Origin: Bosea sp. NBC_00550 | GTDB lineage: Bacteria; Pseudomonadota; Alphaproteobacteria; Rhizobiales; Beijerinckiaceae | DNA: 64,000 nt | Assembly: GCF_026020075.1 (NCBI RefSeq) | Contig: NZ_CP102772.1 | Span: 62,001 to 126,000 of the forward strand | Direction of reading: 5' to 3' | Shown here: positions 16,261 to 24,259 of the stretch, piece by piece | Numbering within the stretch: the first letter of the stretch is position 1 | Layout: every line of letters begins with the position of its first letter | Notes under the pieces: model-generated | Told to the model about the DNA's origin: nothing | The model's input: the letters and a program-made list of their open reading frames with translations, nothing else | The model's database searches: none | Position numbers and translations under genes: made by a program

Positions 16261-17025
16261 TCACACCAGCGCGGGTACGCCGAGTTCGATCGTCTCGCCA
16301 TCGGCGGGGATGCGCAGCCGCCGCGAGTCGACGCCGCGCTCCTTCGCCGCCTTCCGCAGGCGGGTGCGGCTGACGGTGGCGTGGTCGAGGGCTTCCATAT
16401 GCGTCGCGATCACGGTCGCGCGCGGGAAGGCCTCGGCAAGATCGAGCGTCTGCTCGTCGTCCATGACGATCAGCGTGTTGTCCCACATCGCGCCGCAGGA
16501 ATGGGTGACGATGATATCGGGGCCGGTCGCGGCCACCGCGTCGCGCAGCGGCTGGTAGAAGACGCTGTCGCCGCACCAGTAGAGCGTCGGCTCGCCCGGC
16601 GCCTCGAAGCTCAAGCCCATCACCTGACCCATCTTCTCGACGACGGCGCCGGTGCCGTGCTGCGCGGGATGCCGCTTCAGCACGATCGGCCCCAGCCGGA
16701 TGAAGCAGTCGATCGCGGTGATCGAGGAGAAGCCAGCCTGCGCGATCGCCGCCTCGTCGCCGGGCTGGCAGATGATCGGCAGCCCCTTTGGAACCCGCTC
16801 CTTGGCGACCTCGTCGAAGTGATCGGCGTGGAGATGGGAGACGATCACCGTGTCGACGCCGGCAAGGATGTCCTCGATCGGCTCGGGCAGATCGACCATC
16901 GGGTTCTCCGAGCGCCCGGTGAAGGAGCGGCGGCTGTGGCGCGGGCCGAAATCGGGGTCGATCAGGAAGGTCCTGCCGCCGTAATCGAGTTTCAGCGTCG
17001 CGTTGCGGAGAAGTTTGAGCTTCAT
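16261..17025 (-). CDS. MBL-fold metallo-hydrolase (UlaG-like)
   Basis: 254 residues with the metallo-beta-lactamase fold. VIVSHLHADHFD (residues about 60-71) gives the HxHxDH metal motif, KRHPAQHGTGA supplies the next histidine, YWCGDSVF the bridging aspartate and VIATHMEALDH the last histidine. The order matches the UlaG/YtnP-like class of small-molecule hydrolases rather than glyoxalase II or RNase Z. The start MKLKLLRNATLKLDYGGRTFLIDP is typical. It stands alone between a convergent malonyl-CoA synthetase gene and the FMN reductase downstream region. Substrate unknown. Confidence 0.8.
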   Translation of the reverse strand: MKLKLLRNATLKLDYGGRTFLIDPDFGPRHSRRSFTGRSENPMVDLPEPIEDILAGVDTVIVSHLHADHFDEVAKERVPKGLPIICQPGDEAAIAQAGFSSITAIDCFIRLGPIVLKRHPAQHGTGAVVEKMGQVMGLSFEAPGEPTLYWCGDSVFYQPLRDAVAATGPDIIVTHSCGAMWDNTLIVMDDEQTLDLAEAFPRATVIATHMEALDHATVSRTRLRKAAKERGVDSRRLRIPADGETIELGVPALV

Positions 17026-17141
17026 ATCCGTCTGCTCCTCGTCTCGGGGCGGGCATTGTTCCGCATCCCGACACGGTGAGACCAGTTCGGATTTGTGAAG
17101 CTGTCTCCACGTTCGCGTGACGTATCAGGCTAGATCACGCG

Positions 17142-17170
17142 CCGATCCGACTGCCACGCAGTCAGATCGG
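17142..17170 (-). terminator. Hairpin downstream of the FMN reductase gene
   Basis: ccgatc-c-gactg / cagtc-a-gatcgg arms make an 11-bp stem with a single mismatch and a 5-base loop, 18 bp past the stop codon of the minus-strand gene. No T-run follows. Confidence 0.5.
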
Positions 17171-17187
17171 AGAACGCGTTCTCTCAC

Positions 17188-17802
17188 TCAAAGTTTGGAG
17201 ACGGATTCCGGCTCCAAGGCGAACTGGCCGTAGGGCACGTTCTGGCGCGCGGTGCGCAGCGCGCTCGCCCACCAGTGAAGCTGTGCCAGCATGGTCGCCA
17301 TCGCCTGCTCGGCGCGGTCGGCATTGACCAGACAGCCCTCCGCATCGAAGCGGCTCCAGACATCGGCGAAGGCGACGCCGTCGCGGATCGGCGCGGCATG
17401 AAGCTCGCCGAAGACGAGGCGCAGCTGCTCGACGGCACGCAGGCCGCCTGAAATCCCGCCATAGGAGACGAAGCTGACCGGCTTGCCGCGCCATTCCGGC
17501 CCGACCGCATCGATCAGGAACTTCAGGATCGCTGGATAGCCGCGATTGTACTCGGGCGTCACCACGACGAAGCCGTCGGCCCAGCCGATGATCTGGCGGA
17601 GTTCCTCGAGGGCAGGGTGCTTGCCGCTGACATGGCGCGGCGGCAGGTCGATCTCGCCGGGATCGACGATAGCGAGATCGAAGGGCCCGTCGCCCTGGAT
17701 CTGCGAGATCGCCCAGCCGGCGACCTTGTCGCAGAAGCGGCCTTCGCGGCTGCTGCCGTAGATCAGGGCGAGCCTGATCCGGGTGTCGACCTTCTGGTGC
17801 AT
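17188..17802 (-). CDS. NADPH-dependent FMN reductase family protein
   Basis: 204 residues from the ATG at 17802, which has a ggag ribosome site 7 bases upstream. Flavodoxin-like fold: the phosphate loop GSSREGR at residues 16-22, TPEYNRGYP at 82-90 and SYGGISGG at 113-120 form the FMN-binding site of the NADPH-dependent FMN reductase/azoreductase family. It reduces flavins or quinones in the cytoplasm. It is divergent from soxR, and its promoter contains a SoxR-like palindrome in a 19-bp spacer, so it is probably induced by redox-cycling compounds. That fits a quinone-detoxifying role. Confidence 0.85.
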   Translation of the reverse strand: MHQKVDTRIRLALIYGSSREGRFCDKVAGWAISQIQGDGPFDLAIVDPGEIDLPPRHVSGKHPALEELRQIIGWADGFVVVTPEYNRGYPAILKFLIDAVGPEWRGKPVSFVSYGGISGGLRAVEQLRLVFGELHAAPIRDGVAFADVWSRFDAEGCLVNADRAEQAMATMLAQLHWWASALRTARQNVPYGQFALEPESVSKL

Positions 17803-17835
17803 GGAAACGCTCCGGTTTGCATCACGGGAGCAGGG

Positions 17836-17866
17836 CTTATAGAACCTCAACTAAGGTTAAGGTCAA
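17836..17866 (-). promoter_or_regulatory. SoxR-type promoter (19-bp spacer with sox box) for the FMN reductase gene
   Basis: Read on the minus strand, -35 TTGACC (17866-17861) and -10 TATAAG (17841-17836) are separated by exactly 19 bp, the overlong spacing used by MerR-family activators. The 18-bp imperfect palindrome CCTCAA-N6-TTAAGG (17845-17862, plus strand) fills the spacer and matches the known sox box half-sites CCTCAA/TTGAGG at 11 of 12 positions. The predicted start of transcription is about 27 bases before the FMN reductase ATG. Confidence 0.7.
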
Positions 17867-17879
17867 GGGGCGTTTCGGA

Positions 17880-18335
17880 ATGGCCGGGAAGATGCGCTTG
17901 CCGGGCGAGCTCAGCGTCGGCGACGTCGCCCACCGCAGCGGCCTTGCCGTTTCGGCGCTGCATTTCTACGAGGCGGAAGGGCTGATCCGCAGCCATCGCA
18001 CGCCGGGCAACCAGCGCCGCTATCCGCGCGAGGTGCTGCGCCGGGTCGCGATCATCAAGGTGGCGCAGCGGGCCGGCATGCCGTTGAAGACGATCCGCGA
18101 GGTCTTCAAGGCCCTGCCGCAGGAGCGCACGCCGACCGTCGCCGATTGGACGCGATTGTCATCCGCCTGGAAGGCAGAGCTGGAACACCGCATCGACCGG
18201 CTGACGCGGCTGCGCGACCATCTCAACGGCTGCATCGGCTGCGGCTGTCTCTCGGTGCGCGACTGCCCGCTGCACAATCCGTTCGATCGGCTGGCGGAGG
18301 AGGGGCCGGGCCCGCGCCTCCTCGATCCCGATTGA
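17880..18335 (+). CDS. soxR: Redox-sensitive transcriptional activator SoxR
   Basis: 151 residues. A MerR winged helix at residues 11-50 ([20 protein letters not shown] and NQRRYP) is followed by a dimerisation helix (about 85-117). The [2Fe-2S] cluster ligands CIGCGC-x5-C are Cys118, 121, 123 and 129, one residue off the E. coli numbering. SoxR activates its targets when the cluster is oxidised by redox-active drugs. The ATG at 17880 gives the standard N-terminus; the upstream in-frame ATG at 17817 would overlap the operator. Divergent from an FMN reductase gene whose promoter carries the apparent sox box, the arrangement usual for SoxR outside enterics. Confidence 0.95.
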   Translation: MAGKMRLPGELSVGDVAHRSGLAVSALHFYEAEGLIRSHRTPGNQRRYPREVLRRVAIIKVAQRAGMPLKTIREVFKALPQERTPTVADWTRLSSAWKAELEHRIDRLTRLRDHLNGCIGCGCLSVRDCPLHNPFDRLAEEGPGPRLLDPD

Positions 18336-18375
18336 GCCACCCGCAGGGAACGGTGCACTTTCGTAAAACCGCGTG

Positions 18376-18469
18376 GTCATCCCGGACAAGCCGCGAAGCG
18401 GCGCCGATCCGGGATCCATCATGGAACTCCGGCGCCCTTCGACGGATCCCGGGGCAAGCCCGGGATGAC
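18376..18469. repeat. Palindromic intergenic repeat, family B, copy 3
   Basis: Starts gtcatcccggacaagccgcg and ends ggcaagcccgggatgac. It lies between the convergent soxR and creatininase-family genes. Confidence 0.8.
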
Positions 18470-18495
18470 GTGGTGGGACGGTCGAGCCCTGGCGG

Positions 18496-19296
18496 TCAGC
18501 CCGCCTCGTAGAGCGTATCGAGCGGGAAGCGCGCGACATCGGCCATCAGTTCGGCGAAGCCCTTCGCCTGCAGCGCCGCGGTCGCCTTGCCCTTCTCGGC
18601 CGTGGCAAGGCTGGCGTCGCCAACGGCGCCCGAGCGGTTCACGTCCTGGGCCATCCAGGCGAAGGCATGGGGACCGGTTGGCCTGAGATGGCGGTATCCT
18701 TCCTCGGCCATCGTCACCGTATGCGGCTTGAAGAGCCCGGCCTTGCTCATATCGACGAGGTCCGGCCGGAAATGCAGCATCAGCGAGGTCTCGACATCGC
18801 CGCCATGGATGCCGTGGCGGATGTCGAGTTCGGCATAAATACCCTCCGGCAGGCCGAAGGACATCCAGGCGGTGCAGACCGCGAGCATACCGTGGTTCAC
18901 GCGCAGCTCCCGCGCGACGATTTTCATCGGGTCGACATTGCCGCCATGGGAGGTGAGCAGCACGAGCTTGCTGAAGCCCGCGCGCTTCACGCTCTCGCCG
19001 ATCTCGATCCAGGCGCGGATCGCGCTCTCCCAGCCGATCGTCAGCGTGCCCGGCGAATGCAGGTGTTCGTTCGACTTGCAGATCGCCTGCGTCGGCAGGA
19101 CGAGGACGTCGAGATCGGCCGGCACCAACGGCATCGCCTCGGCCAGCATGGCGTTCATCACGGTGGTGTCGACCGAGACCGGTAGATGCGGGCCGTGCTG
19201 CTCGATCGCCGCCAACGGCAGCACAGCGACGGTGCGCTCGGGCGTGAGCGCGGTGAAGTCGGAACTCTTGAGGTCGCCCCAGAAACGCGCGGTCAT
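18496..19296 (-). CDS. Creatininase family amidohydrolase
   Basis: 266 residues. AAIEQHGPHLPVSVDT, LTSHGGNVDP and RHGIHGGDVETSL are the three conserved blocks that hold the binuclear metal site in creatininase/FAPy deformylase-like proteins. Characterised relatives open creatinine or remove formyl groups in riboflavin/F420 or mycofactocin pathways; which reaction applies here cannot be told from context. The start ATG at 19296 overlaps the stop of the upstream NAD(P)-binding gene by 4 bases (ATGA), so the two are co-translated. A longer open frame to 19590 lies inside that neighbour and is discarded. Confidence 0.85.
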   Translation of the reverse strand: MTARFWGDLKSSDFTALTPERTVAVLPLAAIEQHGPHLPVSVDTTVMNAMLAEAMPLVPADLDVLVLPTQAICKSNEHLHSPGTLTIGWESAIRAWIEIGESVKRAGFSKLVLLTSHGGNVDPMKIVARELRVNHGMLAVCTAWMSFGLPEGIYAELDIRHGIHGGDVETSLMLHFRPDLVDMSKAGLFKPHTVTMAEEGYRHLRPTGPHAFAWMAQDVNRSGAVGDASLATAEKGKATAALQAKGFAELMADVARFPLDTLYEAG

Positions 19297-19964
19297 GTGC
19301 TGGCTCCGAGCCGGTTGATCGCGGCGGAATCGAGGATGCGCTCCGGCGCGCCGTCCCGTGCGATCCGGATCATCGCCCGGCCGATTTGCTCGGTCGAAGT
19401 CACGTAGCGCGGAAAGATCGGGTGAAGCACCGCCCAGAGCGGAGCCGTCAGGGTGTAGAGCATGCGATACCAGGCTGTACGGGAGGTAATGCCGTGCATA
19501 GGCCGGATACCGCCCGGCCGGAAGACGTAAGCCCCCCGTAACGGCAGCTTCAGCACCGCATTCTCGGCGCGGCCCTTGACGCGCGCCCACATGACCTTGC
19601 CGTGCTCGCTGCTGTCGGCGCCGGCGCCGGAGACCAGGATGAAGACCGCCTGCGGGCTCGCCTTCACCAGCGCCTGCGCCGCCGCGACCGGCATGTCATA
19701 GGTGATGCGGCTGTAGTCGGCCTCCGGCATGCCAACCGAGCTGATGCCGAGGCAGAAGAAGCAGGCGTCGAAGCCGGTAAGCTCGGGCTGCAGGGCGGCG
19801 AAATCAGTCATATCGGCATGTACGAGCTCCCGCAGTTTCGGATCGACCTGCCCGATGGGCCGCCGGCTGATCGAGACGACGCCTTTCACTTGCGGATCGA
19901 GCAGGCACTCGCGCAGGACGCCCTGGCCGACCATGCCGGTCGCGCCGAAGATCAGGACTTTCAT
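19293..19964 (-). CDS. NAD(P)-binding Rossmann-fold (atypical SDR/NmrA-like) protein
   Basis: 223 residues starting MKVLIFGATGMVGQGVLREC, the GATGxxG dinucleotide loop of atypical short-chain dehydrogenases. FDACFFCLGISSVGM, YDMPVAAAQALVKA and FRPGGIRPMHGITS follow in the order seen in HIM1/YbjT-like epimerase relatives. A YxxxK catalytic pair is not obvious. It probably senses or reduces a nucleotide-linked or oxidised metabolite. It is the first gene of a two-gene unit with the creatininase-family protein and is divergent from the NMT1-type importer; the shared 229-bp region holds both promoters. Confidence 0.78.
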   Translation of the reverse strand: MKVLIFGATGMVGQGVLRECLLDPQVKGVVSISRRPIGQVDPKLRELVHADMTDFAALQPELTGFDACFFCLGISSVGMPEADYSRITYDMPVAAAQALVKASPQAVFILVSGAGADSSEHGKVMWARVKGRAENAVLKLPLRGAYVFRPGGIRPMHGITSRTAWYRMLYTLTAPLWAVLHPIFPRYVTSTEQIGRAMIRIARDGAPERILDSAAINRLGAST

Positions 19965-20193
19965 GAACGCGATCTCTGCCTTGCACGGAGAACAGGTTTG
20001 GTGGGGCTGAAGCTAGTCACGGATGCGATGCATGCAAGTTCATCACTTTGCGGAGCCCTTCGCCGATGAATGCTGCCTTGTTTCTGTGCAGAAACCCGGT
20101 AGCCCGGCGTTGCATTGTCCCGCGGTGCTATCGCATGGGATAAGGAGACGGGCCAGTGGCGGGACCGCCCGCAGATGCAGGGGAGATAGCGAG

Positions 20194-21225
20194 ATGACGA
20201 CGATGAAGTATCGCGTGAACCGGCGCGCCGCGCTCGGGCTGATCGGCGGCTCGACGGCTTCCCTGCTGATCCCCGTACCGGGCGCCCGCGTGAATGCGCA
20301 AGCGCTCGACAAGCTGAGTTTCCAGACCAATTGGCGCGCCCAGGCCGAGCATGGCGGCTACTATCTTGCCGCCGCCAACGGCATCTACAAGAAATACGGC
20401 ATCGAGACCGAGATCCGCCCCGGCGGGCCGCAGCAGAACCCGTCACAGCTTCTGCTCGGCGGGCGCGTCGACATGAGCATGTCGACGAGCTTCGAGGCGA
20501 TCCGCTTCGCACAGGAGAACATCCCCTTCCTCTGCATCGCGTCGATCTTCCAGAAGGATCCGCAGGTCATCATCTCGCACCCCAATCAGGGCAATGACAC
20601 GCTGGCCGCCCTGAAGGGCAAGCCGATCCTGATCGGCGCCGAGGGGCGCACCGCCTTCTGGCCCTTCCTGCGCGCCAAGTTCGGCTTCACCGATGAACAG
20701 ATCAGGCCCTACACCTTCAACATGGCGCCGTTCCTGGCCGACAAAAACCTCTCCCAGCAGGGTTTCCTCTCCTCCGAGCCTTTCGCGATCCAGAAAGCCG
20801 GCGTGAACCCGGTCGTCCACCTCCTCGCCGATAGCGGCTTCGAGGCTTACAACACGACGATCAACGTCTCGCGCAAGCTCGTCACCGAGAAGAAGGACTT
20901 GATCCAGCGCTTCGTCACCGCCTCGCTCGAAGGCTGGGCGCAGTACATGAAGGGCGGCGCGGAAGCTGCAGCGGCGAACGCGCGCATCCTCAAGGACAAC
21001 CCCGACCTGGACCAGGAGAAGCTCGACTACGCCGTCAAGGTCATGAACGAGCGCGGCATCGTGCAGTCCGGCGACGCGCTGACCTTGGGCATCGGCGCCA
21101 TGACCGATGCGCGCTGGGAGCGCTTCTACGGCTCGATGCGCGATGTCGGCGTCTTCCCGGCCGGGGTCGATTTCAAGAAGGCCTACAGCCTCGACTTCGT
21201 CAACAAGGGCATCGGCAAGGCCTGA
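20194..21225 (+). CDS. ABC transporter substrate-binding protein, NMT1/THI5-like
   Basis: 343 residues. The N-terminus VNRRAALGLIGGSTASLLIP is a twin-arginine-type signal, followed by LDKLSFQTNWRAQAEHGGYYLAAANG, the hallmark of the NMT1/SsuA-like binding-protein family (aminopyrimidines, sulfonates, nitrate, hydroxymethylpyrimidine). GRVDMSMSTSFEAIRFAQEN is the ligand-binding hinge region. The ATG at 20194 follows a ggggaga ribosome site. ATPase and permease genes follow on the same strand. I found no TPP riboswitch (THI box) in the leader, so thiamine-precursor uptake is not specifically supported; the ligand is open. Confidence 0.87.
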   Translation: MTTMKYRVNRRAALGLIGGSTASLLIPVPGARVNAQALDKLSFQTNWRAQAEHGGYYLAAANGIYKKYGIETEIRPGGPQQNPSQLLLGGRVDMSMSTSFEAIRFAQENIPFLCIASIFQKDPQVIISHPNQGNDTLAALKGKPILIGAEGRTAFWPFLRAKFGFTDEQIRPYTFNMAPFLADKNLSQQGFLSSEPFAIQKAGVNPVVHLLADSGFEAYNTTINVSRKLVTEKKDLIQRFVTASLEGWAQYMKGGAEAAAANARILKDNPDLDQEKLDYAVKVMNERGIVQSGDALTLGIGAMTDARWERFYGSMRDVGVFPAGVDFKKAYSLDFVNKGIGKA

Positions 21226-21231
21226 GGGAAA

Positions 21232-21325
21232 CGTCATGCTCTGGCTTGACCCGAGCATCTCGGAAACCAGCGGCTTCTCGTCATGAGATTCTCGGGTCGC
21301 CGCTATGCGGCGCCCGAGAATGACG
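21232..21325. repeat. Palindromic intergenic repeat, family A, copy 3
   Basis: An inverted-orientation copy beginning acgtcatgctctggcttgac and ending cgcccgagaatgacg. It fills the gap between the binding-protein and ATPase genes and contains the only two ATG codons available as upstream starts for the ATPase gene. Confidence 0.8.
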
Positions 21326-22174
21326 GCATTTCGTAGATCGGATCATCAGGCTTTGGACACGGCCTATCTAAGCACAGCTCCGGACAAGGAGAGCGCCGGC
21401 ACGCCGCTGGTGGCTGTCAGGCATGTCTCGAAACAGTTCGCCAATGGCACGCTGGCCGTTCGCGATGTCGATCTCGAACTGGCGGCAGGGCAGTTCATCA
21501 GCCTGCTCGGACCTTCCGGCTGCGGGAAGTCGACGCTGCTGCGCATGATCGCGGGCCTGGGCGCGCCGACATCCGGCATGATCTCGTGGCCGGGCGAGGA
21601 GGGCGCCAGCCAGGGCAGTGCCGGCCATGGCGGTCGCGATCTCGGCTTCGTCTTCCAGGACCCGACCCTGATGCCCTGGGCCAACGCCCTCGCCAACGTC
21701 ATGTTGCCGTTGAAGCTGAAGGGCGTACCGCGGGCGGAGGCCGAGGCGCGGGCGGCCGAGATGCTGGCGCTGGTCGGCCTCAAGGGGTTCGAGACATCTT
21801 ATCCGCGCGAGCTCTCGGGCGGCATGAAGATGCGAGTCTCGATCGCCCGCGCGCTGGTCATGCGGCCGAAGATCCTGCTGATGGACGAACCCTTTGCGGC
21901 GCTCGATGAGATCACCCGCCACCGCCTCAACGACGACCTGCTGGAGCTCTGGGCGCGCGAGCGCTTCACCGCCGTCTTCGTCACCCACTCCGTCTTCGAG
22001 TCGGTCTATCTCTCGCAGCGCATCGTCGTGATGGCGGCGCGCCCCGGTCGGGTCATGGCCGATCTCGCGGTCGATGCCGCCTATCCGCGCGACGACCTGT
22101 TCCGAACCTCCGGCGAATACGCCCATCTCTGCCGCGTCGCCTCCACCAAGCTCAAGGAGGCGATCGGCCAATGA
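21320..22174 (+). CDS. ABC transporter ATP-binding protein (SsuB/TauB/ThiZ type)
   Basis: About 284 residues with a complete nucleotide-binding domain: Walker A GPSGCGKST near residue 64, Q-loop FVFQDPTLMPW, signature LSGGMKMRVSIARAL, Walker B ILLMDEPFAALDE and the H-loop FVTHSVFES. LSGGMKMR rather than LSGGQ is usual for this subfamily. The start is uncertain: ATGs at 21305 and 21320 both lie in the palindromic repeat without ribosome sites, and a TTG at 21353 is the first candidate outside it. It energises the permease immediately downstream (4-bp ATGA overlap). Confidence 0.88.
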   Translation: MTAFRRSDHQALDTAYLSTAPDKESAGTPLVAVRHVSKQFANGTLAVRDVDLELAAGQFISLLGPSGCGKSTLLRMIAGLGAPTSGMISWPGEEGASQGSAGHGGRDLGFVFQDPTLMPWANALANVMLPLKLKGVPRAEAEARAAEMLALVGLKGFETSYPRELSGGMKMRVSIARALVMRPKILLMDEPFAALDEITRHRLNDDLLELWARERFTAVFVTHSVFESVYLSQRIVVMAARPGRVMADLAVDAAYPRDDLFRTSGEYAHLCRVASTKLKEAIGQ

Positions 22175-23046
22175 GCGCTCCCGTCGAAACGCTGGCGGCC
22201 GATGGCACCGACGCGCAGGCGTTGCCTCTCGCCACGGCGGAACCCCGGCTTCTCGGCCTGCCGGTCAGCGTCTGGCCGCGCATCGTCGCGCCGCTCGCGA
22301 TCGGGGTGATCGTCCTGGCGCTCTGGGAGTTCGCTGTCCGCTGGAACGAGATTCCCTCCTATGTGCTGCCAGGTCCGATCTTGGTCGGGCAGACGCTGGT
22401 CGCCGATTGGAGCACGCTTTCGGGTTCGCTCTGGATCACGCTGAAGATCACCTTCATGGCGCTCGCCGCTGCGATCATCGTCGGCGTCACGCTCGCCGTG
22501 CTGTTCAGCCAGTCGAAATGGCTGGAGATGGCGCTGCTGCCCTATGCGGTGATCCTGCAGGTGACGCCGATCGTCGCCATCGCGCCGCTGATCATCATCT
22601 GGGCTGATGATATCGACCTCTCGCTGCTGATCTGCGCCTGGATCGTCGCCTTCTTCCCGATCCTCTCCAACACGATCCTCGGGCTGAACTCGGCCGACCA
22701 CAACCTCGTCAACCTGTTCGAGCTTTACGGCGCCTCGCGCTGGCAGACCATGCGCTATCTCAAGCTGCCGGCGGCGCTGCCCTATTTCCTGGCGGGGCTG
22801 AAGATTTCCGGCGGTCTCGCCTTGATCGGGGCGGTCGTGGCCGAGTTCGTCGCGGGCACCGGCGGCAACGCCTCGGGCCTCGCCTATCGCATCCTCGAGG
22901 CAGGCTACCAGCTCAAGATCCCGCGCGTCTTCGCCGCGCTGGTCATGATCTCGCTGTCGGGAATCGCGATCTTCCTGACGACGAGCTTGATCTCGTACCT
23001 GCTGCTGCATCGCTGGCACGAAAGCGCGATTCGGCGCGAGAACTGA
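22171..23046 (+). CDS. ABC transporter permease (SsuC/ThiX type)
   Basis: 291 residues. A cytoplasmic N-terminal tail of about 38 residues is followed by six membrane segments, including IVAPLAIGVIVLALWEFAVR and IVAFFPILSNTILGL. The EAA-type loop ELYGASRWQTMRYLKLPAALP is the contact site for the ATPase. Start overlaps the ATPase stop by 4 bp. It is the last gene of the NMT1-type import operon (binding protein, ATPase, permease) and forms a homodimeric channel in the inner membrane. Confidence 0.9.
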   Translation: MSAPVETLAADGTDAQALPLATAEPRLLGLPVSVWPRIVAPLAIGVIVLALWEFAVRWNEIPSYVLPGPILVGQTLVADWSTLSGSLWITLKITFMALAAAIIVGVTLAVLFSQSKWLEMALLPYAVILQVTPIVAIAPLIIIWADDIDLSLLICAWIVAFFPILSNTILGLNSADHNLVNLFELYGASRWQTMRYLKLPAALPYFLAGLKISGGLALIGAVVAEFVAGTGGNASGLAYRILEAGYQLKIPRVFAALVMISLSGIAIFLTTSLISYLLLHRWHESAIRREN

Positions 23047-23083
23047 CGCTCCCTACCGGGGAGATGGAGAGCGCCGCGTGGCG

Positions 23084-23959
23084 TCAGACGAAATAGGCGA
23101 GCTTGCGATCGGCCTGCAGGGCGTCGATCTCGCGCAGCCCTGCTTCCGAATAGCCCGCCGCGACGCGTTTCGGCTCGGGCGGTGCTGCGGCCGGCTCATC
23201 GAAGACGATGTCATCGTCGAGAAGATGGACCGTTCCCATGCGCGTTTCCGGAGCGATCCGGTCATTGAGCTCAACCGGGGCCTCGACTTCGTCCGATCCC
23301 ACGACGTCGAGATTGTCATAGCTGTGCCGCATCGTCACCGTCGGAACATAGCCCGACGCCGATGCGCCTCTCTCGGCGGCCGCCGCCATGGCCTCGAAGC
23401 TCGCGCCGGGCTCGCGGGAGATTTCGCCGAAGGCGCGCAGGCTCGAATCCAGCATCGCGATGGTGTCGGCGATCTTGTCGATGCGCTGGACCAGCCCGTC
23501 GACGACGCCGATCGCGGTCGATATCTCCGTGGATTGCCGGTCGAGCCTGTCGCACAGCCCTTCCTCGGCGCCGGCCTCGCGCAGCTCCCAGGCAGCTTCC
23601 TGAATGGCCTCGGTCGCACTGAGAACGGTGCCCGCCGCCTTCTCGATCTGGACGGCGAGGCCCGACGAGCGGATATCGGCCTTGCCGCTCACGCGCTCCA
23701 GATCGGCCCGGAGATCGCTGATCAACGCGGCGGCCTCGATCAGGTTGGTTTCGCGGCTGGTCTCCTGCACGCCGAGCCCGACGACGCGCTCGATCCGCTG
23801 GATCGCGCCGAGCAACTGCATCGTGTCGGACTGGCGGTTGCGCTTGGCGTATTCTGCCATGAACCAGCGGCCACGCGCCGTCTCCAGCACGGCGGCCTCA
23901 ATCGCCTCGAAATCGGCCTGGCTCAGCGGTGTCAGCGAGCGCGCATCGCCCATGACCAT
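23084..23959 (-). CDS. Conserved protein of unknown function with ARGRWFMAEYAKRNR motif
   Basis: 291 residues, no signal peptide or membrane helix. The N-terminal block LSQADFEAIEAAVLETARGRWFMAEYAKRNRQSDT is the best-conserved-looking part and recalls hypothetical proteins of other Rhizobiales. It is followed by a long helical, coiled-coil-like region (residues about 50-190, rich in Ala/Glu/Leu, with DRLDRQSTEISTAIGVVDGL) and an acidic, low-complexity tail (LLDDDIVFDEPAAAPPEPK). The helical profile is vaguely CheZ-like, but I do not see the phosphatase motif. Divergent from mlaE across a 300-bp region with a perfect palindrome. Function unknown. Confidence 0.7.
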   Translation of the reverse strand: MVMGDARSLTPLSQADFEAIEAAVLETARGRWFMAEYAKRNRQSDTMQLLGAIQRIERVVGLGVQETSRETNLIEAAALISDLRADLERVSGKADIRSSGLAVQIEKAAGTVLSATEAIQEAAWELREAGAEEGLCDRLDRQSTEISTAIGVVDGLVQRIDKIADTIAMLDSSLRAFGEISREPGASFEAMAAAAERGASASGYVPTVTMRHSYDNLDVVGSDEVEAPVELNDRIAPETRMGTVHLLDDDIVFDEPAAAPPEPKRVAAGYSEAGLREIDALQADRKLAYFV

Positions 23960-24259
23960 TCTGCCTTCGATAGACCAGCCGAATCAGCGGTGGTCGGGAG
24001 GTTCTGCGCCCGAAGCTGCTCCACGATTCCTTAAGGAATTGCTGCCGGGGGCCCTGAGGCCGGCCAATCCGCCCCGAGCGGGCCATTCTATGGCCGTTCG
24101 GCAACGCTTTGCCGCCGAAACGTCCGGCCCGGCGCCATGCGCTTGCCAAGCACCGCCATGGCGGCAATAAAGGATGCACGGGGGTGGATTTCGGCGCGAT
24201 GAACCGGTGCTGCGCAGCCGCAAGGCTGCCCCGGCCGGGGCGAGGGACGTCACAGCGAC
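23960..24259. other. Divergent intergenic region upstream of the MCE operon
   Basis: 300 bp between the hypothetical gene and mlaE. Apart from a perfect 14-bp palindrome at 24026-24039 it shows several GC-rich short hairpins but no gene. It must contain promoters in both directions. Confidence 0.5.
24026..24039. promoter_or_regulatory. Perfect 14-bp palindrome (attccttaaggaat), candidate operator
   Basis: An AT-rich two-fold symmetric site, 67 bases upstream of the hypothetical gene's start and about 220 bases before mlaE, in an otherwise GC-rich stretch. The regulator is unknown. Confidence 0.35.

Noticed and set aside
19965..20193. Possible TPP riboswitch before the NMT1/THI5-like importer
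   Set aside because: The THI-box core (CTGAGA ... ACCTGATCTGG-like) is not present in the leader.
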